Positions 1 through 5,423 of a DNA stretch of 8,484 nucleotides are shown here, piece after piece. How positions within the stretch are numbered: the stretch's first letter is position 1; every line of letters starts with the position of its first letter. Origin of the DNA: Lachnospiraceae bacterium (GTDB lineage Bacteria; Bacillota; Clostridia; Lachnospirales; Lachnospiraceae); NCBI GenBank assembly GCA_900764225.1, contig CAAFNG010000290.1, positions 1 through 8,484 on the forward strand, written 5' to 3'. The notes beneath the pieces are model-generated. The model saw only the letters and a list, made by a program, of their open reading frames with translations, was not told the origin of the DNA and ran no database searches. Made by a program: the position numbers and the translations under genes.

Positions 1-1
1 A

Positions 2-85
2 GATAATATTCCGCGGAAAGCAGTAATGCTGTATATAAGGCGGGCAGGAATGGATAAAGGAGGAAACCAGAATGATGAAATATAA
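2..85 (+). CDS. Possible 3' tail of an unrecognised gene
   Basis: A reading frame open at the left edge encodes 27 residues (DNIPRKAVMLYIRRAGMDKG... ending NDEI) and stops at TAA 83-85. It would overlap the start of the next small ORF by 14 bases, an arrangement typical of translationally coupled genes. The tail is basic with no recognisable motif. The other two forward frames close early (stops at 4-6 and 24-26), so this is the only frame that could carry an upstream gene into the window. It may equally be an open frame by chance. No function is proposed. Confidence 0.3.
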   Translation, partial: DNIPRKAVMLYIRRAGMDKGGNQNDEI

Positions 86-251
86 TGATGCTTATTCCAT
101 GATGGGAGCTATGATCAACCAGGCGTTTGCAGATCAACATGAAAAAAAGGCACAAGCCAGGGAAAACGCAGTTTTCCAGTCGCATATTGTCGAAAGAAAA
201 AGTCATAAAATGCAGAAATCCGGTTTACAAATTTTGAAGCTTATACTATAA
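72..251 (+). CDS. Small hypothetical protein, 59 aa
   Basis: A complete 59-codon ORF begins MMKYNDAYSMMGAMINQAFA and ends LQILKLIL, with stop TAA at 249-251. A consensus ribosome binding site, AAAGGAGG at 56-63, sits 8 bases before the ATG, which is the main reason to believe the gene. The N-terminal half is methionine-rich. The middle is charged and probably helical (DQHEKKAQARENAVFQSHIVERKSHK). There is no signal peptide, no convincing membrane segment and no cysteine pair. I do not recognise the family. The stop codon overlaps the -10 box of the thiC promoter, so this gene belongs to an upstream transcription unit and no separate terminator lies between it and thiC. An alternative start at the second ATG (75) is possible. 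Confidence 0.6.
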   Translation: MMKYNDAYSMMGAMINQAFADQHEKKAQARENAVFQSHIVERKSHKMQKSGLQILKLIL

Positions 252-252
252 T
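224..252 (+). promoter_or_regulatory. Sigma-A type promoter for the thiC leader
   Basis: TTTACA at 224-229 matches the -35 consensus at five of six bases. After exactly 17 bases comes a perfect TATAAT at 247-252. Transcription would start near 258-260, about 25 bases before the TPP aptamer, giving a leader of roughly 285 bases ahead of thiC. The -10 overlaps the stop codon of the preceding small ORF. Confidence 0.8.
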
Positions 253-281
253 AATCACATGAACGGAAGCCCCGTTCCTTA

Positions 282-380
282 CATATGAAAACAGGGGGGC
301 CCGCTGAAGCGAGCTGAGAGTAGACTGTAAATGTCTTGACCCATAACCTGATTTGGATAATGCCAACGTAGGGACATATG
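282..380 (+). promoter_or_regulatory. TPP riboswitch (THI-box aptamer)
   Basis: The conserved THI-box elements occur in order: GGGGGGCCC (294-302), CTGAGAG (314-320), ACCC (339-342), ACCTGATTTGGATAATGCC (346-364) and CGTAGGGA (367-374). A P3-like arm forms around CGC-TGAA-GCG (303-312). An optional extra hairpin, AGAC/GTCT, lies between CTGAGAG and ACCC. The helix usually formed by CTGG/CCAG is here TTGG (353-356) with CCAA (363-366), a compensatory change that keeps the pairing. The palindrome CATATG occurs at 282-287 and 375-380 and can form the closing P1 helix, although six unpaired bases (AAAACA) then sit between P1 and the G-rich strand on the 5' side. It binds thiamine pyrophosphate and should repress thiC through the terminator at 469-514. 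Confidence 0.95.
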
Positions 381-464
381 CACGAAGGATTCTTAGAAAT
401 ACGGAAGATCAGAGAGTACAGAAGATAATATCAAGGTACAGAAGATTTTTTAAGTACGAAAGAT
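380..464 (+). repeat. Degenerate short repeat in the riboswitch linker
   Basis: The purine-rich stretch between aptamer and terminator carries a repeated unit close to GTACAGAAGAT. Two copies are exact (416-426 and 436-446). A third is GTACGAAAGAT (454-464). Weaker relatives are TACGGAAGAT (400-409) and GCACGAAGGAT (380-390). Starts are spaced about 16-20 bases apart. GTACG at 454-458 is complementary to CGTAC at 487-491 in the terminator loop, so at least one copy could compete with terminator folding. Whether the repeat is functional or a slippage product cannot be told from one sequence. Confidence 0.55.
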
Positions 465-468
465 AAGG

Positions 469-514
469 AACCCGGTAGTTGTAATGCGTACGTGTTGCAG
501 CCACCGGGTTTTTT
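469..514 (+). terminator. Riboswitch-controlled intrinsic terminator before thiC
   Basis: AACCCGGT (469-476) pairs with ACCGGGTT (503-510). After one A/C mismatch the stem continues with GTTGTAA (478-484) against TTGCAGC (495-501), using two G-U pairs. A run of six T follows (509-514). It lies only 12 bases before the thiC ribosome binding site, the usual place for the expression platform of a transcriptional TPP riboswitch. I could not identify a convincing competing antiterminator by eye. Confidence 0.85.
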
Positions 515-544
515 GTTGCTTACATGAAAGGAGAAATTTTTTAC

Positions 545-1849
545 ATGAGAAATTATAGTACACAGATGGAGGCTGCCCGCAAGGGAATCATCACACCTGA
601 GCTTGAGATCGTAGCGAAGAAGGAGAGAATGACAACAGAGGAGATTCTTCCGCTGGTTGCATCCGGCAAGGTAGTTATCTGTGCCAACAAGAACCATAAA
701 TGTATCGATCCGGAGGGAGTAGGTTCCATGCTCCGTACCAAGATCAACGTAAACCTTGGTGTTTCCAGAGACTGCAAGGACTATGATGTTGAGATGCAGA
801 AGGTTATGGAGGCTGTAAACATGGGAGCACATGCGATCATGGACCTTTCCTCCCATGGAAATACGATTCCATTCCGTCGCAAGCTGACAAGTGAGTGTCC
901 GGCTATGATCGGAACTGTTCCGGTTTATGACTCTGTTATCCATTATCAGAGAGACCTGGATACACTGACAGCTAAGGATTTTATCGATGTTGTAAGACTT
1001 CACGCACAGGATGGAGTTGACTTCGTAACCCTGCACTGTGGAATCACCAGAAAGACCATCGACCAGATCCGCAACCACAAGAGAAAAATGAACATTGTTT
1101 CCAGAGGAGGTTCCCTTGTATTTGCATGGATGTGCATGACAGGTGAGGAGAACCCATTCTATGAATATTATGATGAGATCCTGGATATCTGCCGTGAGTA
1201 TGATGTGACTATCTCCCTTGGAGATGCCTGCCGCCCGGGCTGTCTGGCAGATGCTACAGACGTATGTCAGATCGAGGAGCTTGTACGCCTTGGCGAGCTG
1301 ACCAAGCGTGCATGGGAGAAGGATGTACAGGTTATGGTCGAGGGACCGGGCCATGTGCCGCTTGACCAGGTTGAGGCGAACATGAAAGTGCAGCAGTCTA
1401 TCTGTCAGGGTGCACCGTTCTATGTATTAGGACCTCTTGTAACTGATATCGCACCGGGATATGATCACATTACATCTGCAATCGGCGGAGCAGTGGCTGC
1501 CATGTCCGGAGCTGCTTTCCTCTGCTATGTAACACCGGCTGAGCACCTGGCACTTCCAAATCTTGAGGATGTAAAACAGGGAATTATGGCATCCAAGATC
1601 GCAGCTCATGCAGCAGATATCGCCAAAGGTGTGCGCGGTGCACGTGAGATCGACGACAAGATGGCTGATGCCAGAAGAAAGCTTGACTGGGAGGCACAGT
1701 GGGAGTGTGCAATGGATCCGGAAACAGCGAAACGTATGTGGAATGAGCGCAAGCCGGAGTATGATGACACCTGCTCCATGTGTGGTAAATTCTGTGCAGT
1801 ACGAAGCATGAACAAGGCACTTGCAGGAGAGCATATCGACATCCTGTAA
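545..1849 (+). CDS. thiC: Phosphomethylpyrimidine synthase ThiC
   Basis: ThiC is a cytosolic radical-SAM enzyme that rearranges aminoimidazole ribotide (AIR) to 4-amino-5-hydroxymethyl-2-methylpyrimidine phosphate (HMP-P), the pyrimidine half of thiamine. The 434-residue protein is the short form common in Clostridia and archaea, lacking the N-terminal extension of the roughly 600-residue enzymes. Family hallmarks are [30 protein letters not shown] (glutamate 266, histidine 270), and a C-terminal cluster-binding CSMCGKFC with cysteines 410, 413 and 417. That motif is CX2CX3C, one residue tighter than the CX2CX4C of long ThiC proteins. The start chosen is ATG 545 ([14 protein letters not shown]), 11 bases after AAAGGAG at 527-533. 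An in-frame ATG at 524 lies upstream of that site and abuts the leader terminator. The gene is controlled by the TPP riboswitch and appears monocistronic, with a terminator downstream. Confidence 0.97.
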   Translation: MRNYSTQMEAARKGIITPELEIVAKKERMTTEEILPLVASGKVVICANKNHKCIDPEGVGSMLRTKINVNLGVSRDCKDYDVEMQKVMEAVNMGAHAIMDLSSHGNTIPFRRKLTSECPAMIGTVPVYDSVIHYQRDLDTLTAKDFIDVVRLHAQDGVDFVTLHCGITRKTIDQIRNHKRKMNIVSRGGSLVFAWMCMTGEENPFYEYYDEILDICREYDVTISLGDACRPGCLADATDVCQIEELVRLGELTKRAWEKDVQVMVEGPGHVPLDQVEANMKVQQSICQGAPFYVLGPLVTDIAPGYDHITSAIGGAVAAMSGAAFLCYVTPAEHLALPNLEDVKQGIMASKIAAHAADIAKGVRGAREIDDKMADARRKLDWEAQWECAMDPETAKRMWNERKPEYDDTCSMCGKFCAVRSMNKALAGEHIDIL

Positions 1850-1860
1850 GAGAATTAAAC

Positions 1861-1892
1861 TGCCATACATATTAATATGGAAGAAACTGGCA
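1861..1892 (+). repeat. Inverted repeats between the thiC stop and its terminator
   Basis: TGCCA (1861-1865) faces TGGCA (1888-1892). Between them is a perfect 12-base palindrome, CATATTAATATG (1868-1879). CCATA (1863-1867) can alternatively pair with TATGG (1876-1880), giving mutually exclusive weak folds. No T run follows. This may be a minor 3'-UTR structure with no set role. Confidence 0.3.
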
Positions 1893-1896
1893 TACA

Positions 1897-1945
1897 AGGG
1901 CCGTACCTGTCTGTGGTAAAATATCACAACAGGGCGGCTCTTTTT
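1897..1945 (+). terminator. Intrinsic terminator after thiC
   Basis: AGGGCCG (1897-1903) pairs with CGGCTCT (1935-1941) using one G-U pair. The hairpin continues with CCTGT (1906-1910) against ACAGG (1929-1933) and TGTG (1912-1915) against CACA (1925-1928), closing on an A/T-rich loop. Five T follow at 1941-1945. It lies 47 bases past the thiC stop and separates thiC from the importer operon. Confidence 0.85.
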
Positions 1946-2024
1946 GCATGGAGAAAATAAAATATTATATGCAAAATATTGTCTATATGACGAAAAAGTA
2001 CATGTTCTATATACAAAGTGCTCA

Positions 2025-2056
2025 ATAATCCATGCCACAGGCTTGGATAATCCATG
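2025..2056 (+). promoter_or_regulatory. Direct repeat, candidate activator operator
   Basis: The ten bases ATAATCCATG occur exactly twice, at 2025-2034 and 2047-2056. Their starts are 22 bp apart, about two helical turns, so both copies face the same side of the DNA. The second copy ends against the weak -35 position of the putative promoter. AraC-family regulators commonly bind direct repeats about two turns apart next to the -35. The YesN-type regulator encoded from 7216 is the obvious candidate. Binding itself is inference. Confidence 0.45.
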
Positions 2057-2074
2057 TATTTTTTGTGTCCAAAT

Positions 2075-2083
2075 TGTTAAAAT
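2075..2083 (+). promoter_or_regulatory. Putative extended -10 promoter of the importer operon
   Basis: TGT followed by TAAAAT (2078-2083) reads as an extended -10 (TGn plus five of six consensus bases). The expected -35 position, around 2055-2060 (TGTATT), is poor, as is usual for activator-dependent promoters. The start would be near 2090, leaving a leader of about 40 bases before the ATG at 2129. Other A/T-rich hexamers in 1960-2015 are possible -10 elements but lack a properly spaced -35. Confidence 0.4.
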
Positions 2084-2128
2084 ATGTTCATCAAGTATGA
2101 GGAACGTCAAAATAAAGGAGGACGAAAC

Positions 2129-3448
2129 ATGAAAAGAAAGATGCTCAGTGTTCTGCTCTGTGCAGCAATGATGGGAACAACACTCGCAGGCGCAACAAGC
2201 GTGCTTGCAGCTGACGACAAAGATTCAGACAGCAAATGGGAGTACAAGGAGGCTACTCTTACATTTCTGATCGATCCGGATACAGCGTCATCCGGATATC
2301 AGGCAGTATTTGATCTCTGCGAGAAAGAGACAGGTATCCACATTGAGACAGAGCTTCGTGCATCAGGCGGTGACGGAGACAACCAGGTAAAAACAAGACT
2401 TGCTTCCGGCGAGATGACAGATCTTTGCGGATACAACTCAGGAGCTAAGCTTAACGAGCTTGATCCGGAGAGCAACTTCATCGATATTTCCGGTGAGGAG
2501 TGGGCAAGCCGTCTTGACGATACATTCGCATCTGCAGTAAGCGCTGGTTCTGATTCCGCAGTATACGGTATTCCGCTTACAGCTACAAACCTTGGATGTA
2601 TCCTTTACAACAAAGACCTTTATGAGAAATATGATCTTGAGGTTCCAGATACATGGGAAGATTTCCTCAAAAACTGTGATACACTGAAAGATGCTGGTGA
2701 GACAGCAGTTATCGGATCTCTTGGAGATTCCTGGACAATCCAGGTTCCATACCTTGGAGACCACTACAACGTACTTGCAGCAGAGCCGGATTTCTCAGAG
2801 AAATTTGAAGCTGGTGAAGCTAAATATGCTACAACAGAGGCTGGTCTTAAGAGCTTCCAGAAACTCGCTGACCTTCAGCCATACTTTAACGAGGATTACA
2901 CAGCAACTACATACGCAGATGCCTGCGATAAGCTTGTAAACGGCGAGGGTGCTCACTGGTTCATCCTTTCCCAGGCACTTTCCAGCATCTATGAGCTCTA
3001 CGGAGACGATGTAAACAAAATCGGTGTTATGGGTGTTCCGGGAGATGACGCTGACAACCATGGCCTTACAGTTTGGGAGCCAACAGCTATTTACGGAAAC
3101 GCTAACAGCGACAAAAAAGATGATATCTTAAGATTTATGGAGTTCTATACATCTGATGAGGCACTTGACGCTTTCACAGAAGCACAGAAACCAGACGGCC
3201 CATATTGTATCAAAGGATATGAGCTTCCGGATGACGCATATGACGGAGTTAAAGAGGCTCAGGAGAAATACTTTGACACAGGAAAAACAAATGTTGCAAT
3301 GGAGTTCCAGACATCTGTAAAAGGAACAAACTGCGAGTATATCTGCTCTGAGGTTGCAACAGGACAGTCTACAGCAGAGGAAGCTGCAAAGGCTTACGAT
3401 GAGGACTGCAAGAAACAGGCAACACAGCTTGGACTTGACTGGAAATAA
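2129..3448 (+). CDS. Extracellular sugar-binding protein of a CUT1-type ABC importer
   Basis: This 439-residue secreted protein belongs to solute-binding family 1 (UgpB/MalE-like). It captures a ligand outside the membrane and delivers it to the two permeases encoded next. Residues 1-27 form a signal peptide: basic MKRKM, a hydrophobic core, then SVLA before ADDKDSDS. Family features include YGIPLTATNLGCILYNKDLYEKY followed by VPDTWEDFLKNCDTLK, and a C-terminal repeat of helices. The mature protein is acidic. Notably there is no lipobox cysteine: LAGA (residues 19-22) stands where LAGC would be expected, and Cys11 in LLC is a poor lipobox. The start is ATG 2129, 7 bases after AAAGGAGG (2114-2121); an in-frame ATG at 2084 has no such site. 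The ligand is probably a mono- or oligosaccharide but cannot be named from sequence. Confidence 0.9.
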   Translation: MKRKMLSVLLCAAMMGTTLAGATSVLAADDKDSDSKWEYKEATLTFLIDPDTASSGYQAVFDLCEKETGIHIETELRASGGDGDNQVKTRLASGEMTDLCGYNSGAKLNELDPESNFIDISGEEWASRLDDTFASAVSAGSDSAVYGIPLTATNLGCILYNKDLYEKYDLEVPDTWEDFLKNCDTLKDAGETAVIGSLGDSWTIQVPYLGDHYNVLAAEPDFSEKFEAGEAKYATTEAGLKSFQKLADLQPYFNEDYTATTYADACDKLVNGEGAHWFILSQALSSIYELYGDDVNKIGVMGVPGDDADNHGLTVWEPTAIYGNANSDKKDDILRFMEFYTSDEALDAFTEAQKPDGPYCIKGYELPDDAYDGVKEAQEKYFDTGKTNVAMEFQTSVKGTNCEYICSEVATGQSTAEEAAKAYDEDCKKQATQLGLDWK

Positions 3449-3458
3449 GTAAATGTAT

Positions 3459-3487
3459 GTCGGCCGCCTGTGTTTCAGGCGGCCGGC
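3459..3487 (+). promoter_or_regulatory. Stem-loop between binding-protein and permease genes
   Basis: CGGCCGCCTG (3461-3470) pairs perfectly with CAGGCGGCCG (3476-3485) around a TGTTT loop, extended by a G-U and a G-C pair. Only CTTT follows, so as a terminator it is weak. It begins 10 bases after the binding-protein stop. Such hairpins commonly protect the upstream message or thin transcription into the permeases, giving more binding protein than membrane components. Confidence 0.75.
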
Positions 3488-3531
3488 TTTAATGTCAGCC
3501 AGACATCTGGAAATCGGAAAGGAAATGAAGC

Positions 3532-4392
3532 ATGAACAAAAAGAAAATATACAGTTTATGGTTTCTTCTTCCGGCAGTACTGATTTTTGTGATCTTCTTC
3601 ATCATCCCGATGGTGACATCACTGTTTTTCAGCTTAACTGTATGGGATCTGAAATCATTTACATTCTGCGGCCTTGATAACTATAAAACATTCTTCAGTG
3701 AAAACTCCTTAAGTATATCTGTAAAAAATACGTTGATCTATGCAGTCCTTACAAGTGGACTGAAAGTAATCATTGCATTCTTTATCGCATTGTTCCTGAC
3801 AAGTAAGATCAAGACAAAAGATTTCTTAAGATCTCTTGTGTTTTTCCCAAACCTTGTCAGTGCAGTAGCAATCGGTATTATTTTTAAGGCACTGATGCAT
3901 CCGAGCAAGGGACTTTTCAACACAGTTCTTGCAGCTATTGGAATTTCCGGACCTAACTGGCTGGGTGATACACATCTTGCCCTGTTTTCCGTAATTGCGG
4001 TTGATGTATGGAAAGGTGTCAGCATTTCCACAGTAATCTTTATTGCCGGTATCACATCTATTGATTCCAGCTATTATGAAGCTGCTTCTATCGACGGTGC
4101 AACCCGTTGGCAGACTATTCGAAACATCGTAATGCCACTGGTTCGTTCTTCAACAAATACCATTATCACACTTTCTCTGATCGGCGGACTTCGCTGCTTT
4201 GACCTGATCTGGGCTATGACAAAGGGTGGTCCTGGATTTGCAACAGACGTACTTGCATCCGTTGTTTACAAACAGTACGCAGCAGGATTCTTCGGTCTGT
4301 CTACAGCAGGAAACGTTATCATGTTTGCGGTAATTGCGATCATCGCATTCCCGCTTCAGAAATTCCTTAACAGCAGGGAGGTGTACAACTAA
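3532..4392 (+). CDS. CUT1 ABC sugar permease, MalF/UgpA type
   Basis: A 286-residue inner-membrane permease forms half of the translocation channel with the next gene product. It has about six hydrophobic segments, beginning with WFLLPAVLIFVIFFIIPMV near residues 9-28, then segments near 64-86, 100-123, 150-174, 200-222 and 255-280. The cytoplasmic EAA loop that docks the ATPase is clear: YYEAASIDGATRWQTI from residue 181, with the EAA glutamate at 183, continuing to IVMPL. The conserved tail TKGGPGFATDVLASVVY is typical of UgpA-like subunits. The start ATG 3532 follows AAAGGA by 8 bases. It sits 83 bases after the binding-protein gene, beyond the stem-loop, and its stop is one base from the next start codon. 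Substrate is unknown. Confidence 0.93.
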   Translation: MNKKKIYSLWFLLPAVLIFVIFFIIPMVTSLFFSLTVWDLKSFTFCGLDNYKTFFSENSLSISVKNTLIYAVLTSGLKVIIAFFIALFLTSKIKTKDFLRSLVFFPNLVSAVAIGIIFKALMHPSKGLFNTVLAAIGISGPNWLGDTHLALFSVIAVDVWKGVSISTVIFIAGITSIDSSYYEAASIDGATRWQTIRNIVMPLVRSSTNTIITLSLIGGLRCFDLIWAMTKGGPGFATDVLASVVYKQYAAGFFGLSTAGNVIMFAVIAIIAFPLQKFLNSREVYN

Positions 4393-4393
4393 A

Positions 4394-5224
4394 ATGAAAA
4401 AACAGAAAAGACTTACATTATTAGGAGACATCCTTGGATGTGTTTTCGGTATTCTCATTTTTGCAGTACCGTTTCTCTTCATGCTGATCAATGCACTGAA
4501 GGACAGAAAAGAAGCAAACCTTCTGAGACTTTCCCTTCCGACTGAGTGGATGTGGAGCAACTTCAAAGAAGTATTTTCCGCAAATAATTATCAGATCATC
4601 ACAGCATTTAAGAACAGTATTATCCTTACGATAGGATCCCTGATCGTGCTTATCATTGTAGGATCCATGGCAGGCTATGTTCTTCAGAGAAGATCTGACA
4701 GACCTGTAAAGATCGTGGATACACTTGTTATGACAGGTCTTATGATTCCTCCTGCAATCCTTCCTACAATCTGGATTATGCAGGGACTTCACATTTACAA
4801 AACCATGTTTGGTATGATCATGGTTGAGACAGCACTTCAGATTCCGTTTACCATCATGCTTTACATAGGTTTTATGAATACAATTCCTGTAGAGCTTGAG
4901 GAGGCAGGATACATCGACGGATGTACAAGAAGCAATCTGTTTGTAAAGATTATTTTCCCTCTTCTGAAACCGGTTACATCCACAATTATCATCCTGAATG
5001 CGGTAACAATTTTCAACGATTTTACTAACCCGCTGTACTTCCTTCCGGGAAATGATAATGTAACAGTTCAGCTTACTCTTTATAACTTTATGGGCAGATA
5101 TTCCAGTTCTTATAACCTGCTGTTTGCAGATGTACTGATAATCACTATCCCGATGCTGATCCTCTTCCTGTTTTTCAACAAGAAGATCGTAGACGGTATG
5201 GTAGCCGGAGCTGTCAAAGGTTGA
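4394..5224 (+). CDS. CUT1 ABC sugar permease, MalG/UgpE type
   Basis: This is the second, 276-residue membrane subunit of the importer. It starts MKKQKRLTLLGDILGCVFGI, with a first membrane segment near residues 10-31 and the usual PxxFMLINALKD at its end. The periplasm-side sequence LPTEWMWSNFKEVF and the MIPPAILPTIWIMQGLHIYKT region are characteristic of MalG-like permeases. The ATPase-docking loop reads LEEAGYIDGCTRSNLFVKIIFPLL, an EAG variant of EAA (glutamate 170, alanine 171, glycine 172). The start at ATG 4394 is fixed by GGGAGGTG (4376-4383), 10 bases upstream, inside the preceding gene's end. An upstream in-frame ATG (4334) would overlap the previous gene by 59 bases and is unlikely. 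No ATP-binding subunit follows, so a shared MsmX/UgpC-type ATPase from elsewhere is inferred. Confidence 0.93.
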   Translation: MKKQKRLTLLGDILGCVFGILIFAVPFLFMLINALKDRKEANLLRLSLPTEWMWSNFKEVFSANNYQIITAFKNSIILTIGSLIVLIIVGSMAGYVLQRRSDRPVKIVDTLVMTGLMIPPAILPTIWIMQGLHIYKTMFGMIMVETALQIPFTIMLYIGFMNTIPVELEEAGYIDGCTRSNLFVKIIFPLLKPVTSTIIILNAVTIFNDFTNPLYFLPGNDNVTVQLTLYNFMGRYSSSYNLLFADVLIITIPMLILFLFFNKKIVDGMVAGAVKG

Positions 5225-5251
5225 TGCCAAATATGCAAAATCGGATTTGTG

Positions 5252-5260
5252 TGGTATTAT
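5252..5260 (+). promoter_or_regulatory. Weak candidate promoter for the kinase-regulator pair
   Basis: TGG followed by TATTAT (5255-5260) resembles an extended -10, but the -35 position 17 bases upstream (5232-5237, TATGCA) is poor. A transcript from it would begin within the long hairpin and still meet the terminator at 5357-5395, which would then act as an attenuator. This is offered only because no better promoter is visible before the kinase gene. Confidence 0.2.
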
Positions 5261-5302
5261 CATAATTGAATCAACTGCGAAGCAGTTATTCGGTTATGAT
5301 AA
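5257..5302 (+). promoter_or_regulatory. Long hairpin with GCGAAGC apex after the permeases
   Basis: TTATCATAA (5257-5265) pairs with TTATGATAA (5294-5302). TTGAAT (5266-5271) pairs with ATTCGG (5288-5293) through two G-U pairs. AACTGC (5273-5278) pairs with GCAGTT (5282-5287), leaving a GAA triloop and one bulged C (5272). That is a 21-pair stem. The apex GCGAAGC is the well-known exceptionally stable mini-hairpin sequence. No T run follows, so it is not a typical terminator. It may protect the permease message 3' end or act as an operator on DNA. Confidence 0.75.
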
Positions 5303-5309
5303 GCAAGCA

Positions 5310-5333
5310 GTGGATAAGGATGGTTTTATCCGC
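5310..5333 (+). other. Second small hairpin in the permease-kinase gap
   Basis: GTGGATAA (5310-5317) can pair with TTATCCGC (5326-5333) using one T-G pair, around an eight-base loop. It lies between the 21-bp hairpin and the terminator. The pairing is modest and could be incidental, but it makes most of this gap foldable. Confidence 0.4.
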
Positions 5334-5356
5334 CAGACATGCCATGCAGATAAAAG

Positions 5357-5395
5357 AAAACAGATACTCTGCTGTGACGGCAGGGTATCTGTTTT
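5357..5395 (+). terminator. Intrinsic terminator between importer and kinase genes
   Basis: AAAACAGATAC (5357-5367) pairs perfectly with GTATCTGTTTT (5385-5395). The stem extends inward by T-G, CTGC (5369-5372) and GCAG (5380-5383). The four T lie within the stem's 3' arm and the 5' arm begins with four A, so it could act in either direction. It probably ends the importer message. Because no clear promoter lies between it and the kinase start, some readthrough or a promoter inside 5225-5356 must supply the kinase-regulator message. Confidence 0.75.
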
Positions 5396-5423
5396 GGCAA
5401 ATAAAAATATATGAGGTGTGTTT

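Noticed and set aside
431..1354. Long 307-codon ORF on the minus strand over thiC
   Set aside because: It lies opposite an unmistakable thiC and its riboswitch leader, has no recognisable domain, and is a coding shadow caused by codon bias.
1950..2128. Forward ORF at 1944-2132 in the thiC-importer gap
   Set aside because: No ribosome binding site, A/T-rich low-complexity composition, and it would overlap the promoter, the direct repeat and the binding-protein start.
3453..3677. 74-codon forward ORF across the stem-loop and permease start
   Set aside because: It is out of frame with the permease, reads through the perfect hairpin and has no ribosome site.
545..5224. Idea that the ABC importer carries a thiamine precursor because it adjoins thiC
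   Set aside because: A terminator separates them, the importer lacks a TPP riboswitch, and its binding protein and permeases are of the CUT1 sugar type with a YesMN-type regulator pair nearby.
5224..5265. 13-codon ORF overlapping the permease stop (TGATG), a possible leader peptide
   Set aside because: Very short, with a weak ribosome site only three bases away and no run of regulatory codons. Chance is the simpler explanation.
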